Shown here one piece after another: positions 10,825 to 20,469 of a stretch of 64,000 nt of DNA (positions within the stretch are counted from its first letter, which is position 1; every line of letters begins with the position of its first letter). Origin of the DNA: Chrysophaeum taylorii (taxonomy: Eukaryota > Sar > Pelagophyceae > Pelagomonadales > Pelagomonadaceae); NCBI GenBank assembly GCA_029834535.1, contig JAQMWT010000010.1, positions 1 to 64,000 of the forward strand. The letters run 5' to 3'. A model generated the notes under the pieces. The model saw nothing but the letters and a program-made list of their open reading frames with translations, was not told where the DNA came from and did not search any database. The translations under genes were made by a program, and so were the position numbers.

Positions 10825-12732
10825 TCATCCTGCACGTGCGCCCGCGTCGTCGAGAGGACTACCTGGATCGCCGAGGAGCTGCCACTCTTCTTCCATGCGA
10901 AACGAGACACACTGCACGCCAACTTTTCCGCGTGGAAAAACAGAAGATGTTGGTTGCGTGGCGAAGTCGCCTCCGTCGGCCCTCTTGAGTTTCTGGGACG
11001 GGTAACTTTTAAAGGCATCCGCGTGGACGACCCAGTACACTGCGAACGTGAATACGCCACGATTAGCAAGTTGCTGGTCTTGGCACAGCAGTTGTACTAA
11101 TTCTTGAATGCGAGCAACGATAACAGGGCGGGGTTTGTTCTTTGTCATTTGGAATCCAAACCACTGCCCGTCTCTCCGAGCGATCGCGTCAAGACCAGTG
11201 AAAGCCTTGTCGTATGGAATGAAATAGAGATTGTCCCCAAGATGCTTCTGGGCGACTTGGCGTACTTCATCAAGGTTATGAAAGTAAAAAGTATGCAAGA
11301 ATCGTGCGGGGTGGAATGCGGCAACGGTCGTGTTCGTTGAATCTGCAAACCATTCCACGGTTACGGGGGAGCCGCCAATCAGATGTTCGTGAGCGAGATC
11401 CTCGAACATTACGCCCCACACCGAGGCGACTTTGTTGTAGACTTGGTACTCGGCCAAAAACTTGGACATGGAACTGACGACTTGTTCTCGGAGCGTGCGG
11501 ACGTAGAGTTGGTGGATCTTTGGCGAGAGAAACTCGACCCGCTCGACGGTTTTCATGTCTAACGAAGGAATCATGGCGAAAACGGAATGGGTCATCGTAA
11601 GAGCAATATTAGAATTAGTGTTCCCGGCATGTTGGATCGATACCGCGGTCGGATCCGCGATTTTCATTTTCAGACGACCCCAGGCGCTGTATACTTTCTC
11701 GTCACCGGAAGCCAAGACAGAGCGAGCGATGCCGCCGAAAAAAAGATGACGACGCCGAACGGTCTCGACGTTGATGCCCAACTTATCACCGACGGCGACC
11801 AATTCATCGACGCACCACGGCCCAAGATATCGACACGACGCGAAACTCTCTCTGCTCCACTGGTCATCGTTCAAGTGTGACGGCGACAGTGCCGCGACGG
11901 CGAGTTTGACAGTGTGAGAAATCTGCAGATGACCCACATTGCTGCGCGAACCGTCGAAAAGGCAAATCGTGGTCCCGTCGTCCAACCCTATTGGCTCCAT
12001 GAAGTTATCGTGTTGCGCCACGGCGAAACTAAACGCGTCGTAGCGAAAACCGCGCTGCAGATGCGAGTACCAATAAAATACAGACTTCCGCTCGTATGTC
12101 GCGTTCGGAGGCGGAAACAGAAACATGACAAGGCAATAGACCAAGAAGCAGCTCTTCCCCATGCCCGGGTTCCCGAGGACCGCAATCCCGTGCGGCGTCG
12201 GGTCCGAGCGCAACTCAGCCAGAAGTCGTATTACATCCTTGAAGAGTAAAGGATGCGCATCCCGAATGTAGATGAGCTGCGAGCCATTGACGACGACCGG
12301 CCACTCCAACGACTCCCCGAGACTCCAGAAACGCTCTCGAGCAAAGCAGTCCGAATCCTCGGCGACGCGAGATCGAAGATGGTCGAAGAGAGCCTTGTAC
12401 GTGGCGGTCACGTCGCGCACACTCGCGTCGTTCTTCGAGTCCCGCCACCCCCGGTCCACCAGCTGCGCCTGCAGCAACAGGTTCTTCTTCTTCCGCAGTT
12501 TCTTCAAAACGGCCTCGAGATCTGAGAGTCGCTCCTCGAGGAAACCTATTTTGTCCTCGCGGCCGACATATCTCGCGTACTTCCCAGCAGCATCCGCAGC
12601 AGCATCCTCACTAGGGAGCAGCACCGCCATCATCTTGTCGATCTCCGCCATCACCTGATCGATCTCCGCCTCCACATTCTCGATCTCAATCTTCACTGCC
12701 GAGAGCTCGCCCTTCGAATCGTCAGTCGCCAT
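10825..12732 (-). CDS. Crinkler/RHS-like P-loop NTPase with C-terminal restriction-endonuclease-fold domain
   Basis: An uninterrupted 635-residue ORF. Residues about 10-90 are a charged coiled coil. Residues 187-194 are a Walker A (GNPGMGKS) followed by a hydrophobic helix; 254-261 (TTICLFDG) fit Walker B. The phrase CRYLGPWCVDEL (300-311) is like the YxxxW-DEL block of Crinkler (CRN) and trypanosome RHS NTPases. The C-terminus has a PD-(D/E)xK-like arrangement: Glu444 in FEDLAHEHL, Asp515 in FTGLDAIARRDG and Gln528-x-Thr-x-x-Lys533 in FQMTKNK. CR-family proteins joining an NTPase to such a nuclease are known from many eukaryotes, often near transposons, and are thought to act as effectors or in genome conflict. 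No signal peptide is visible. Function here is inferred from architecture. Confidence 0.75.
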   Translation of the reverse strand: MATDDSKGELSAVKIEIENVEAEIDQVMAEIDKMMAVLLPSEDAAADAAGKYARYVGREDKIGFLEERLSDLEAVLKKLRKKKNLLLQAQLVDRGWRDSKNDASVRDVTATYKALFDHLRSRVAEDSDCFARERFWSLGESLEWPVVVNGSQLIYIRDAHPLLFKDVIRLLAELRSDPTPHGIAVLGNPGMGKSCFLVYCLVMFLFPPPNATYERKSVFYWYSHLQRGFRYDAFSFAVAQHDNFMEPIGLDDGTTICLFDGSRSNVGHLQISHTVKLAVAALSPSHLNDDQWSRESFASCRYLGPWCVDELVAVGDKLGINVETVRRRHLFFGGIARSVLASGDEKVYSAWGRLKMKIADPTAVSIQHAGNTNSNIALTMTHSVFAMIPSLDMKTVERVEFLSPKIHQLYVRTLREQVVSSMSKFLAEYQVYNKVASVWGVMFEDLAHEHLIGGSPVTVEWFADSTNTTVAAFHPARFLHTFYFHNLDEVRQVAQKHLGDNLYFIPYDKAFTGLDAIARRDGQWFGFQMTKNKPRPVIVARIQELVQLLCQDQQLANRGVFTFAVYWVVHADAFKSYPSQKLKRADGGDFATQPTSSVFPRGKVGVQCVSFRMEEEWQLLGDPGSPLDDAGARAG

Positions 12733-13356
12733 CCCAAAGAGTCAGAGCGACGTCACAATCCAAGGGGAAAATGTGCCGATCCACAAAAAATCCGTCCTCA
12801 CGCAGTATGCCTCCCGTCGTCAATCGAGGTTCACAACGCGTCGACCACGTCGCAATCAATCAAGTCACTGTCCTTCGGCGCGACAACAAGGGGAAGAATT
12901 GGATCCTGGCGAAGTGTTGAAGTTTTGCGCTGGTGGTGAGAGTGCTGTTTCGGCTGCTTCCGCTTGGCCACCAGCCCAGTTGCTGCGCGGCGTTTGGCGT
13001 GCGCTGCCGTCTGGACAGGGGTGAATGAATACTGGTGGTGTTTTCTTCGACTTCGCCGAAAAGGCTGAAGACACAACTACCGACGACTGGCGACTGGAGA
13101 TTTGGGAACGCCGACAGAAACGGCGCAACGTCACCGTGGGAATCGATCGCCACTGATTCCAGATCGCCAAGCCGCCTCTACGAGGAAAAGAGACGAGGAA
13201 ACGATCATCTCTGGGGGAAACTAGCTCGATCGGCTTGTCGGCGGAAGTCTTCAACCGCTGCCTCTTCTGCGACTTCATCTTCTACTTCTGCTTCCACTAC
13301 TTACTCTCCTGCGCCCGCCTCTTCTGCTCCGCCTCTTCAGCCCTACTCGTCGCGTC
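12733..13356. other. Unassigned region between Crinkler-like gene and copia fragment
   Basis: It holds the upstream flank of the minus-strand Crinkler-like gene and, from about 13035, a plus-strand Ser/Thr/Pro-rich frame of no recognisable family that runs into the copia RT fragment. It may be decayed copia coding sequence, but I cannot show that. Confidence 0.4.
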
Positions 13357-14637
13357 TTGAACCGAACTGGGATCAAATTTCAAGCCCTTCGCTGCCGAAC
13401 ACGTACTCGAGCCTGCCCGAAACTTGATGGTATCATTGAAGCTAAAGTTCTTTGTGTCCCCATTCCACTTCCTCCTCGTCAAAAAGCTCTCACCACCCGC
13501 GTTCTCGTCAGAGCCAAGCCTGATGACGCTCTCAAGTCCCGCCTCGTCGTCCGTAGAAACAAACGACGACGCGGCGTAAATTACGACGCCGAAGCCACTT
13601 ACGCGCCTGTTGCGCATCGCGTCTCTCTCCGCCTTGTGTTCGCGCTCGCTGCTGCCTTTCACTGCCATATTCTCACTCTCGACGTCAATCTCGCCTTTCT
13701 CTATAGAAAATTTACAAAAGACCACGCCTATATCGAGCCGCCTCGACTCGGGCCGCTCGCCGTCGTGTCAACCCCTAGTCCGCAAACTCCTCGAAAATCT
13801 GTGCGGTTTGAAACAAGCCCCTTCTGTCTGGCGTGCCGTCATCCACACTTTCGTCATTCGCTCGGTTTCACCTGTGATGAATGCGTCTACTTTCTCTGCA
13901 TCTTCTTCCTCGCCCCGTACGTCGACGATATTCTCGTCGTTGTCTGCAACGACCTCGTCGCCAAGGGAAAGTTCAAAGAAGCCATTGAAGCCCGTTTCAA
14001 AGCTAAAGACCAAGGAGGACCTATTCACAGCCGTTCCTTCATCGGTATTGAACTCATTCATGATCGACCTCGTGGCCTCGTTACACTACGCTGCGACAAT
14101 TTCCTCCGCACTTCCCTCACAAAATTAGGGATTTCTGGATCTCTATCCTGCTCCTATCAAACCGGATCCCATCGACTACTCTAAACTTAAATTTCCCCGG
14201 AAGTCCAACGTCCTCGACAGCTCATCAAAACCTATCATCGGCATCCTCGCTTACGCTGTTACCGTCTACCGCCCCGATCTCGCTGTTGCCGCTTCGATTC
14301 TTTCTTCTTCGACAAAACTGGAAGAAGCTCCTCAATACAACACAGTATCGATGTCGGCCTTCGCTGCGTGCAATGCATCATCGGCACCTTGAAAAATTCT
14401 CCAGCTCTCGGTGTCCGTTCCGTCCGCTACAACCGCTCGGCCTTTTCTTCTGACGCTGCTGCCAGTTCCCTTCTCTGCTATGCCGACAGGGACTATGGCG
14501 GCGAATCTGTTTCTGCCCGCTCCCGCTCTGGACATGCCATTTTCCTGTGCGACTCGCTTACTACTGGTCTTCCAAGCTCCAGCCACTCCCTCCCAATTGC
14601 ACTCTCGTGTGCTGCCGCCGAAATTACCAGCCTCTAG
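13357..14637 (+). pseudogene. Degenerate copia-type reverse transcriptase and RNase H fragment
   Basis: Copia RT landmarks occur in order: VLVRAKPDDALKSRLVVRR, GVNYDAEATYAPVAHRVSLR, then PYVDDILVV with the catalytic Asp pair at about 13918-13944, and FIGIELIHD. After frame changes near 14180-14370, the RNase H piece reads LCYADRDYGGESVSARSRSG and ends ALSCAAAEITSL. Integrase and LTRs are missing. This fragment is unrelated to the larger minus-strand copia element at 26.9-37.8 kb except at superfamily level. It is followed directly by an AACT-rich LINE-type tail. Confidence 0.8.
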
Positions 14638-14655
14638 CAGAACACAACGGTCCCC

Positions 14656-14700
14656 ACACTAACTAAACTAACTAACTTCGGACCTCTCAAAAAAAAAAAG
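14656..14700 (-). repeat. (AACT)n tail of the LINE/SINE-like family, followed by an A-rich run
   Basis: An ACTAACTAACTTCGGACCTC segment matches the 3' end of the repeat family seen at 33200, 34660, 37803, 39025-39620 and 59257, here cut after about 25 bases and followed by an A-rich run. On the family's sense strand (minus here) it ends in GTTAG repeats. The stretch from 14700 to 15080 holds further AACT motifs and no gene. Confidence 0.6.
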
Positions 14701-15082
14701 AAAGAAGAACCGCCGAACAACGCCGAACAACAACAGGCAACAAAGTGCCTGTCACACCAACCACACAAACTAACACTCTACCCTACCTGGCCAATTATTA
14801 TTTAGTGGCCACCAATTCACCACGCAGCTCACCAAAAGAAGAAAGGCATACACACCACTCATTCCTTAATCACTATCCAAATGCTAACTAACTAACTATC
14901 CAAAAGAGCTGCAAACAAAGCAGGAGGAGACGTAGCCGAGCTACTTCGACGGCATTGAGGTTCCGTCCCGTCAGGCACGTTGCTTCGGAAGCTCGATTTG
15001 AAGAGCACGAGACAGCCGCTCCCTGCGGTCCTGGTGTTCTTGTAGGTTTCGATATTTTTTTGCAAACAAACAATACTAATAA

Positions 15083-15091
15083 TAATAACAA
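15083..15091. repeat. Left 9-bp target-site duplication of MULE A
   Basis: TAATAACAA here is repeated exactly at 19931-19939, immediately outside the other end of the element. Nine-base duplications are typical of Mutator-like transposons. Confidence 0.85.
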
Positions 15092-15235
15092 GGGGAAAGT
15101 CAAGTTTCCAACCACCATGTATGTTTGGTCACCGTAAATCCCCAACAAGTTTGGTCACTTAAGTTTAGTCAATCCGTATCTTGGCTGACTAAACTTATGC
15201 TTGAGGAAAGCAAGGATAGGGCTCGCTGACAAAAC
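15092..15235. repeat. 5' subterminal AAGTTTGGTCA repeats of MULE A
   Basis: The motif AAGTTTGGTCA or a close variant occurs several times after the left end (about 15121-15200), in both orientations. The same motif fills the intron at 16057-16262 and the 3' end at 19680-19930. Multiple subterminal motifs are expected of transposase-binding sites, but binding is inferred. Confidence 0.7.
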
Positions 15236-15270
15236 AAGGCCCGCTGTGATCAAGCATTTGGAGGTTCTGC

Positions 15271-16050
15271 ATGTCGCGTCGTGACTCCGGAGCGTCCTTC
15301 GACTTCGACGCGGATGACGAGGAGGTCGATATCGACGAGGGCTTCGCTCAGGTCGAGCGGGACCGTGCTGGTATCACGCTGACGTCGGGCGACGACGACA
15401 CCAAGAACGGCAAGCGTGGCCTGACGAAGGTTAACGACTGTGACAGATCGCCGCGTACGCTGTCGCAGCTCAGAATGTTCAAGCACCACGTTTCGCTGCT
15501 TTCGCGCTACCCGACGAAATCCGAATTTAGTATGTGCGTTCGGGAAGAGGCCGAGTTGCAGGAGAAGATGGTCGACACGGGGGGCAAGCAACAGCGTGCA
15601 TAACATGATCAATACCGCGACGGCGTTGTCGTTCAAGTGTAAAGTAGAGGGCTGCGGCTTCTTTAAGCGCGCTGCTCGTCGTGATGGGCTTATAGACTTC
15701 GTCGTCACGCATGATGAACCTCACACAGGAGTTTTTACACCGACGAAAACCCAGCCCAAGTCGGACTACCGCGCAGAGCACTTCTTAGAGGCCGTGACGA
15801 CCATCATCAAGAAGGGCTCTATGGAGAGCAAGTCAGGAGGCACTACTCGGAAAGGCGTCTGGTAGATGTCCACAACAACGTCATCAAGGAAAGGCTCAAT
15901 GAGATGACGAACCGTGAGCATACGCTCTCATCCGTCGAGAACATCTAGCTCAAGTCCATCCTAGCGCTCTTGGGAAACGAGGAGAGGAACGCGGTATCAG
16001 CGGTGTCTTGCGCAGGTCTTGTTTGTGGCTGTTGTCCTGCGAGGAGGTGC
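15271..16050 (+). pseudogene. First exon(s) of MULE A transposase: acidic N-terminus and zinc finger
   Basis: The frame opens MSRRDSGASFDFDADDEE and is acidic. After about 110 codons a one-base insertion (compared with copy C at 61887) shifts the frame. It continues ALSFKCKVEGCGFFKRAARR and ends FVVTHDEPH; together these give a Cys-Cys-His finger like the WRKY/GCM1 or FLYWCH-like fingers at the N-terminus of many MULE transposases. A second one-base loss near 15850 and a TAG near 15947 follow. Copy C has its own stop inside the same finger. The 3' splice donor of this exon is uncertain (16000-16056). Confidence 0.7.
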
Positions 16051-16056
16051 ATGTGT

Positions 16057-16345
16057 GTGAGTGATCAAACTTGTAATGTTCTGACCAAACTTTGTGACAA
16101 AACTTGTGACTGTATGACCAAACGTGTGACTTTATGACCAAACTTTTGACTTGGTGACCAAACTTGTGACTTTATGATCAAACTTATGTCCGTGTGATCA
16201 AATTTTGTGATTAAACTTGTAGCTTTCTGATCAAACTCTTTTGGTTTCGTGACCACACTTGAAAATCGTAGCTTAGTGTGTTAGTATACTTCGCCACATC
16301 TACATTCACGTGTGTGCATCAAAGTCACACTTGTCATTCTCTTAG
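16057..16345 (+). repeat. Intron of the MULE transposase gene carrying a dense GA(C/T)CAAACTT array
   Basis: About ten copies of TGACCAAACTTGTGACTT-like units follow one another at about 18-22 bp spacing between 16063 and 16262. The segment begins near a GTGAGT and ends TTCTCTTAG at 16345, where the transposase frame opens. Copies B (60390-60600) and C (62670-62850) have matching arrays in the same place. Confidence 0.75.
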
Positions 16346-18881
16346 GCGGAGTTGCACGCTTGCCAGCGCGCGTTGCGAGCCCACGGTCATGCGGTTAAGT
16401 TGTATGGCGCGAAACAAGGAGATCTCCTGAAGGTATTCATGAAGAGGCTCAAGTCTGAGCACAAGTCGGAACAAGAGTTCAGGCATGGCTCCGACAGGAG
16501 CCGGTACAAGAGCTTAGACCTCAACGACTACAAGATCCCTGAAACGCTGCAGTCACCTGCCTTGGCTGATAGGAAGTTCTTCTTAGGTTATGTCGTCGTG
16601 TCTAAACCCGCCATACGCACGATGAATGCGGGCCTCCTGCGCCGGCAGGCGTTTATTGACGGCGCTCACTGCCTCGACAACCAGGTGATGATTTCTGTGA
16701 CCGGCCGTGATGCCAACAACCACCTCGTGATGATATCCACTTCGCGGTGGAACATGACCGAGTCTGCGGAATCGATCGGCAAGGTCATTAAGCTGACCGT
16801 CGAGAACATCCCGCACAGAAACTGTCAGGGATTCGTCATAGTACAGGACTTCCAAAAGGGAGGCCTCATAGCCCACGTCACCGTGAGTGACCTCGCTAGC
16901 ACCATTTGATTCCTCGACTAATTCCGATTCCTGCGCAGCATACGCCCGAGGCCGACGCCTTCTCGTGCAGTAAGTCTTTGATGAACTGTTTACTCTTCGT
17001 GAATACGTCCTATTCACAGTGAACCACGGCAGCGAGAACATCGCAAAGATCGCGGAATCCGGGGACGCCGCTATCTTTCGTCGCTTTGTTGAGGCGCCTA
17101 CGAAGGCGGCCAGCGACGCTTTTCATGCCGAACTTTCTCCCAAGGCCCAGCGTTGGGTGAGTCATAATCTCCTCGTGGCATTGAGTTTTCTGGCACTACA
17201 GGTTGCCAGTCGGCGCGAATATGCGCGAAAGCATCTGAACGATCAGGAAGCAGACACCGTCACAGTGTTAGACGGGCCCAGGGCACTCTTTGGCACGAGT
17301 ACGAACAACCCGGCGGAGGCTTTCAACAAGAAGCACATCAACGCGAGGTTATGCAACGGACCCAAGTCCCTCCAGACCTTGTTCGCTGAGCAGGCAACGA
17401 CCTACGCGGATACGAGCGCAGCGGCCATCCGGTGCGCAAAAACCGGCGAGAGGCTCACGTGAGTGTTCCTCGTGTTCGGATGCAAATTGTTGCGTCATTA
17501 GTTTCGTCTTGTCTTCGATCAAAATAGCGTGTTTTCGGCCAATAATCTCTAGGGTCTCAACCATCTCAAATACGTACGGCCCTACGGGCCTTTGTCTTTT
17601 CAGATCAAACTCCCGCTGTTATGTTCAAACTTGTCGGTTTGTTCTATGTGATATCTAAGCGTGAACCGTGGGCCCAACTACAAGAATGATGCCCAAGTGA
17701 AGGTTGAAAAAAGCATGACCCGGATAACGAAAGTTCAGCCTTACGGCGGCGGCGCTGGGGCCAATAAGGGGACGTTCTTGGTGTATGTCAAAGGTGACAA
17801 CAATCAGCAACTTACGTCCGTCGTTGTTATCGGGCAGAAGGGATACGTGAATTTTGAAGATTCGGAGCAACTCGACGTACTTTCCTGTAGCTGTGGCAAC
17901 TACGCGTTCTCTCGCTTGCCGTGCGTTTGCATGATTGGAGCTCAGATAGCTCGCGGTGAGCATGCTGAGGATCTCTATCCACTTTGGACCACGACGCAGC
18001 GTTGGGAAAATCAATATCGGGTCGGGGGGGTGTTTCCGATTCTCAACGCAACGGAAATTGAATCGGCGCAAGGAGAAATTGAAGCCGAATGCAAAGAAGC
18101 TGGTGAGGAGTTTGAGCCTTGGCTGCCATCCGCGATCGGGCCCCGACGGACAGGCAGGCAAAAGAACGACCAACGCCAAGAATCCTCGCTGCGGAAGAAT
18201 ACGGGGTCGGGGTCGGGGTCAAAGAAGGACCGGAAGCGAGCACGAAAAGGAATGGCCAAGACGTTCGCCTGGTTGGACCTAGAAGGAACTGCAGCCCGGG
18301 TCGCCAGTAAAAAGCGGAGGAAAGGAGGCCGCAAAGCAACCGAGCCTCCCGAGCCTACCGAGCCTCCCGCGTCTCCCGCGTATACCGAGCCTACCGAGCC
18401 TCCCGCGTATACCGAGCCTCCCGCGTCGACCAAGCCTCCCGCGTTGACCGAGCCCCCAAACAAGCAGCAGAAAGAGTCGTTTACAAGCTCGTTTCCTCCC
18501 TGGTGGCCAACAGACAAAGAAGCGTGGGACCGTGCGCGCGCCGAGCTCACCACCACCCTCAATATGCTTACGGCGCGCGGAAGGAGTGTCAAATCAGTCC
18601 GGGTGATGGCTTCGGATGTGCCATATCCCGCTGCGCAGCCTAAACACTACGTTCCTGGAACAGTCACCTACGCCAGAAACAAGTTCGCCGTCACGTACGA
18701 CAACGGGGACGATACGGAGCGGTATGATGCGAACGACGAAGACAAGGGAATCCTTGCCGAGCTGAGTATGGGGTACTTCTTACCTTTCGAGAACGATTCG
18801 GTGCGATATTTGAAGCCGAGTTCAATGATGTGTGTTTTTATGGGAGTGTCCAAGAATGTTTGTAGCAGCGAGCTCGTGTGA
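16346..18881 (+). CDS. MULE-type transposase core with SWIM zinc finger and Tudor-like C-terminus (four exons)
   Basis: Exons inferred from GT-AG borders and frame: 16346-16882, 16939-16969, 17020-17458 and 17660-18881. The DDE-type core shows FIDGAHCLDN (first Asp), FVIVQDFQKGGLIAH (second Asp), a CxxH motif created across the 31-nt exon (FSCMNHGSEN) and TNNPAEAFNK (likely the Glu). Exon 4 has a SWIM finger, LSCSCGNYAFSRLPCVC (CxC then CxC, final His replaced by Cys). It continues with a Lys/Arg-rich stretch, TEPPA-type repeats, and a segment GTVTYARNKFAVTYDNGDD typical of Tudor/Agenet-like folds. Role: cuts and pastes the element. Upstream exon 1 is frameshifted, so a full product is doubtful. 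Confidence 0.78.
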
Positions 18882-19588
18882 CCCCACGGTCCTATCGGGC
18901 ATGTACACCCAACGCACTCGACACGGAAACAACAGGCTTCGTGCAGGAATCCAATAAATCAGGACGGCCTACGCGTGCTCCACCGGCCGGAAAGCCTCGC
19001 TCCAAGAAAAGGACCCAGTGCGCCATGTTCTCCGCTCGTTCAACAAGGCTCACAGGTGACTTGTTTATTTCCAAGCTCCCGCGTCGACTTCAAATCCATG
19101 GTTCATTAATGCCCGGGGGGCACTTCTACATAGCCGTGTGGTTGCCTCGACAAGACCGCCAACGACAACCTCCACAACACTATCAAGAGGCACCCTCCTT
19201 AGAACCTCTGATGCGCGCTCTCGACCCTGAATCGATTCGCAAAGACGCTCTCCCTCTCGGATTTTGGGATCCAGAATGGGGTGATCCGTGTCACGCTGAC
19301 CATTTACCTTTGACTTTTGGCGTCTGCCTCTTGCCGAAGAATGGCGGACGACCACGGCAACAGCACCATGGTGAGTCGCGGTATGGGATGCTCCTACGAT
19401 GGAAGGTGCGAGAATGGGCCCAGCTTAACCGCGTCAAGCCGTGGGAAACTGCTGGCGAGGCCGCGCGTCGCAGCCCTCAATATGCGAAGCTCCTTGCGTA
19501 TCGCCGCGCTGCCTTAGGATCTCCTTCTAAGACGGTCATGGGGGGGTGTCCATGCCGCGCGTGTAACGCCACGGTAGATTCTGCGTAG
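18878..19588 (+). CDS. Second ORF of MULE A, unknown function
   Basis: A 236-residue basic frame overlapping the end of the transposase by four bases. I do not recognise it. The segment LGFWDPEWGDPCHADHLPL, the Arg/Gln-rich RPRQQHHGESR and a C-terminal CPCRACNAT are visible. The first two of these are repeated in MULE B (about 61019-61160), which lost the transposase core. That retention supports an element-encoded product or conserved exon rather than a random frame. It could also be a downstream exon of the transposase. Confidence 0.5.
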   Translation: MTPRSYRACTPNALDTETTGFVQESNKSGRPTRAPPAGKPRSKKRTQCAMFSARSTRLTGDLFISKLPRRLQIHGSLMPGGHFYIAVWLPRQDRQRQPPQHYQEAPSLEPLMRALDPESIRKDALPLGFWDPEWGDPCHADHLPLTFGVCLLPKNGGRPRQQHHGESRYGMLLRWKVREWAQLNRVKPWETAGEAARRSPQYAKLLAYRRAALGSPSKTVMGGCPCRACNATVDSA

Positions 19589-19679
19589 CTGCAGCACCTA
19601 GCTTTCGTTTTAAAAGCATTTTCGCACCAAAAGCGCTCACGCGCCCCCTTAAAAAGCCTCCTTAAGTTTGATTTTAAAA

Positions 19680-19930
19680 GCCGAAGTTTGGTCAATACTG
19701 TGGAAGTTTGAGGAGTAGTGATCAAACTTGTTGACCAAACTTACAAGGAAATTAATCAAACTTGAAGGGGTGATTGATCAAACTTAATGCAACTTCGGAG
19801 TGACCAAACTTAACTGACCTAACTTCTATGGAAAGTGACCACACATGTGAGTTTTTCCTTAATCATACATCAAAATCTAGCAAACATGAAAGAAATTCAC
19901 CAAACTTTTTGACCAAACTTGACCGATCCC
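19680..19930. repeat. 3' subterminal GA(C/T)CAAACTT repeats of MULE A
   Basis: About ten copies of (G)A(C/T)CAAACTT and related forms between 19683 and 19925, ending with GACCAAACTTGACCGATCCC at the right terminus. Copy B has the same end at 61450-61700. Confidence 0.8.
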
Positions 19931-19939
19931 TAATAACAA
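19931..19939. repeat. Right 9-bp target-site duplication of MULE A
   Basis: TAATAACAA, identical to 15083-15091. Confidence 0.85.
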
Positions 19940-20469
19940 TGTTGCACACGAGAGTTTAATAATTTTGAACACCCAAACAACGGTGGTGCTCTCCCCTAAC
20001 CCCGGGCCAAAAAAAAATGCCTGCGCCAACGTCCTTTTCCTGTCTCACCCCAGCTCTTCTTTCCGCTCGACACTCCGACCCCCGCCAATCCGAGCTGAGC
20101 TGCTCTCATCCGCGCCCGGTCTGTCCTTATAATTAACCATTGAGTTTATTACTCCGTTGCCCTGGGACCCGTTCCGAGTTCATCTCGCGGAGTTTGGGGT
20201 TTTTTGGTTGGGAGGGCGGGGATTATTGCGTTGTAATAATTCGAAGCTGCACAGCCGACAAAAAAAATTGGAGGAGGGGAAAAAAAAAAAAGCGATGATG
20301 CTGTATTTGTTTCGCCAACAATTTTTGCCTGGTTGTCCGGTCTTCAACACCTCAAAACGAGGACGATTTGACGTAATTCGCTCGACTTGCAGGAGCAGCA
20401 GCCAATCAAAAAAAAAAAAAACTCGATGGAGGTTGTTAACAAGCAACAAAAGGTGATTTTAATATATTT
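19940..20469. other. Intergenic, downstream of the VCBS gene
   Basis: Contains A-runs at 20280-20291 and 20409-20420 and otherwise nothing recognisable. It probably includes the 3' UTR of the minus-strand gene ending at 20470. Confidence 0.5.

Larger units (their letters stand above)
15092..19930 (+). mobile_element. Mutator-like DNA transposon, copy A (complete ends)
   Basis: Ends are set by the perfect 9-bp duplication TAATAACAA on both sides. The left end begins GGGGAAAGTCAAGTTT. The reverse complement of the right end begins GGGATCGGTCAAGTTT, so there is an imperfect terminal inverted repeat of about 16 bp. Inside are a zinc-finger exon, an intron packed with short repeats, a MULE-type transposase with a SWIM finger, a Tudor-like tail and a second ORF. 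Related copies B and C lie at 59165 and 61717. Exon 1 has frameshifts, so this copy is probably not autonomous now. Confidence 0.88.
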
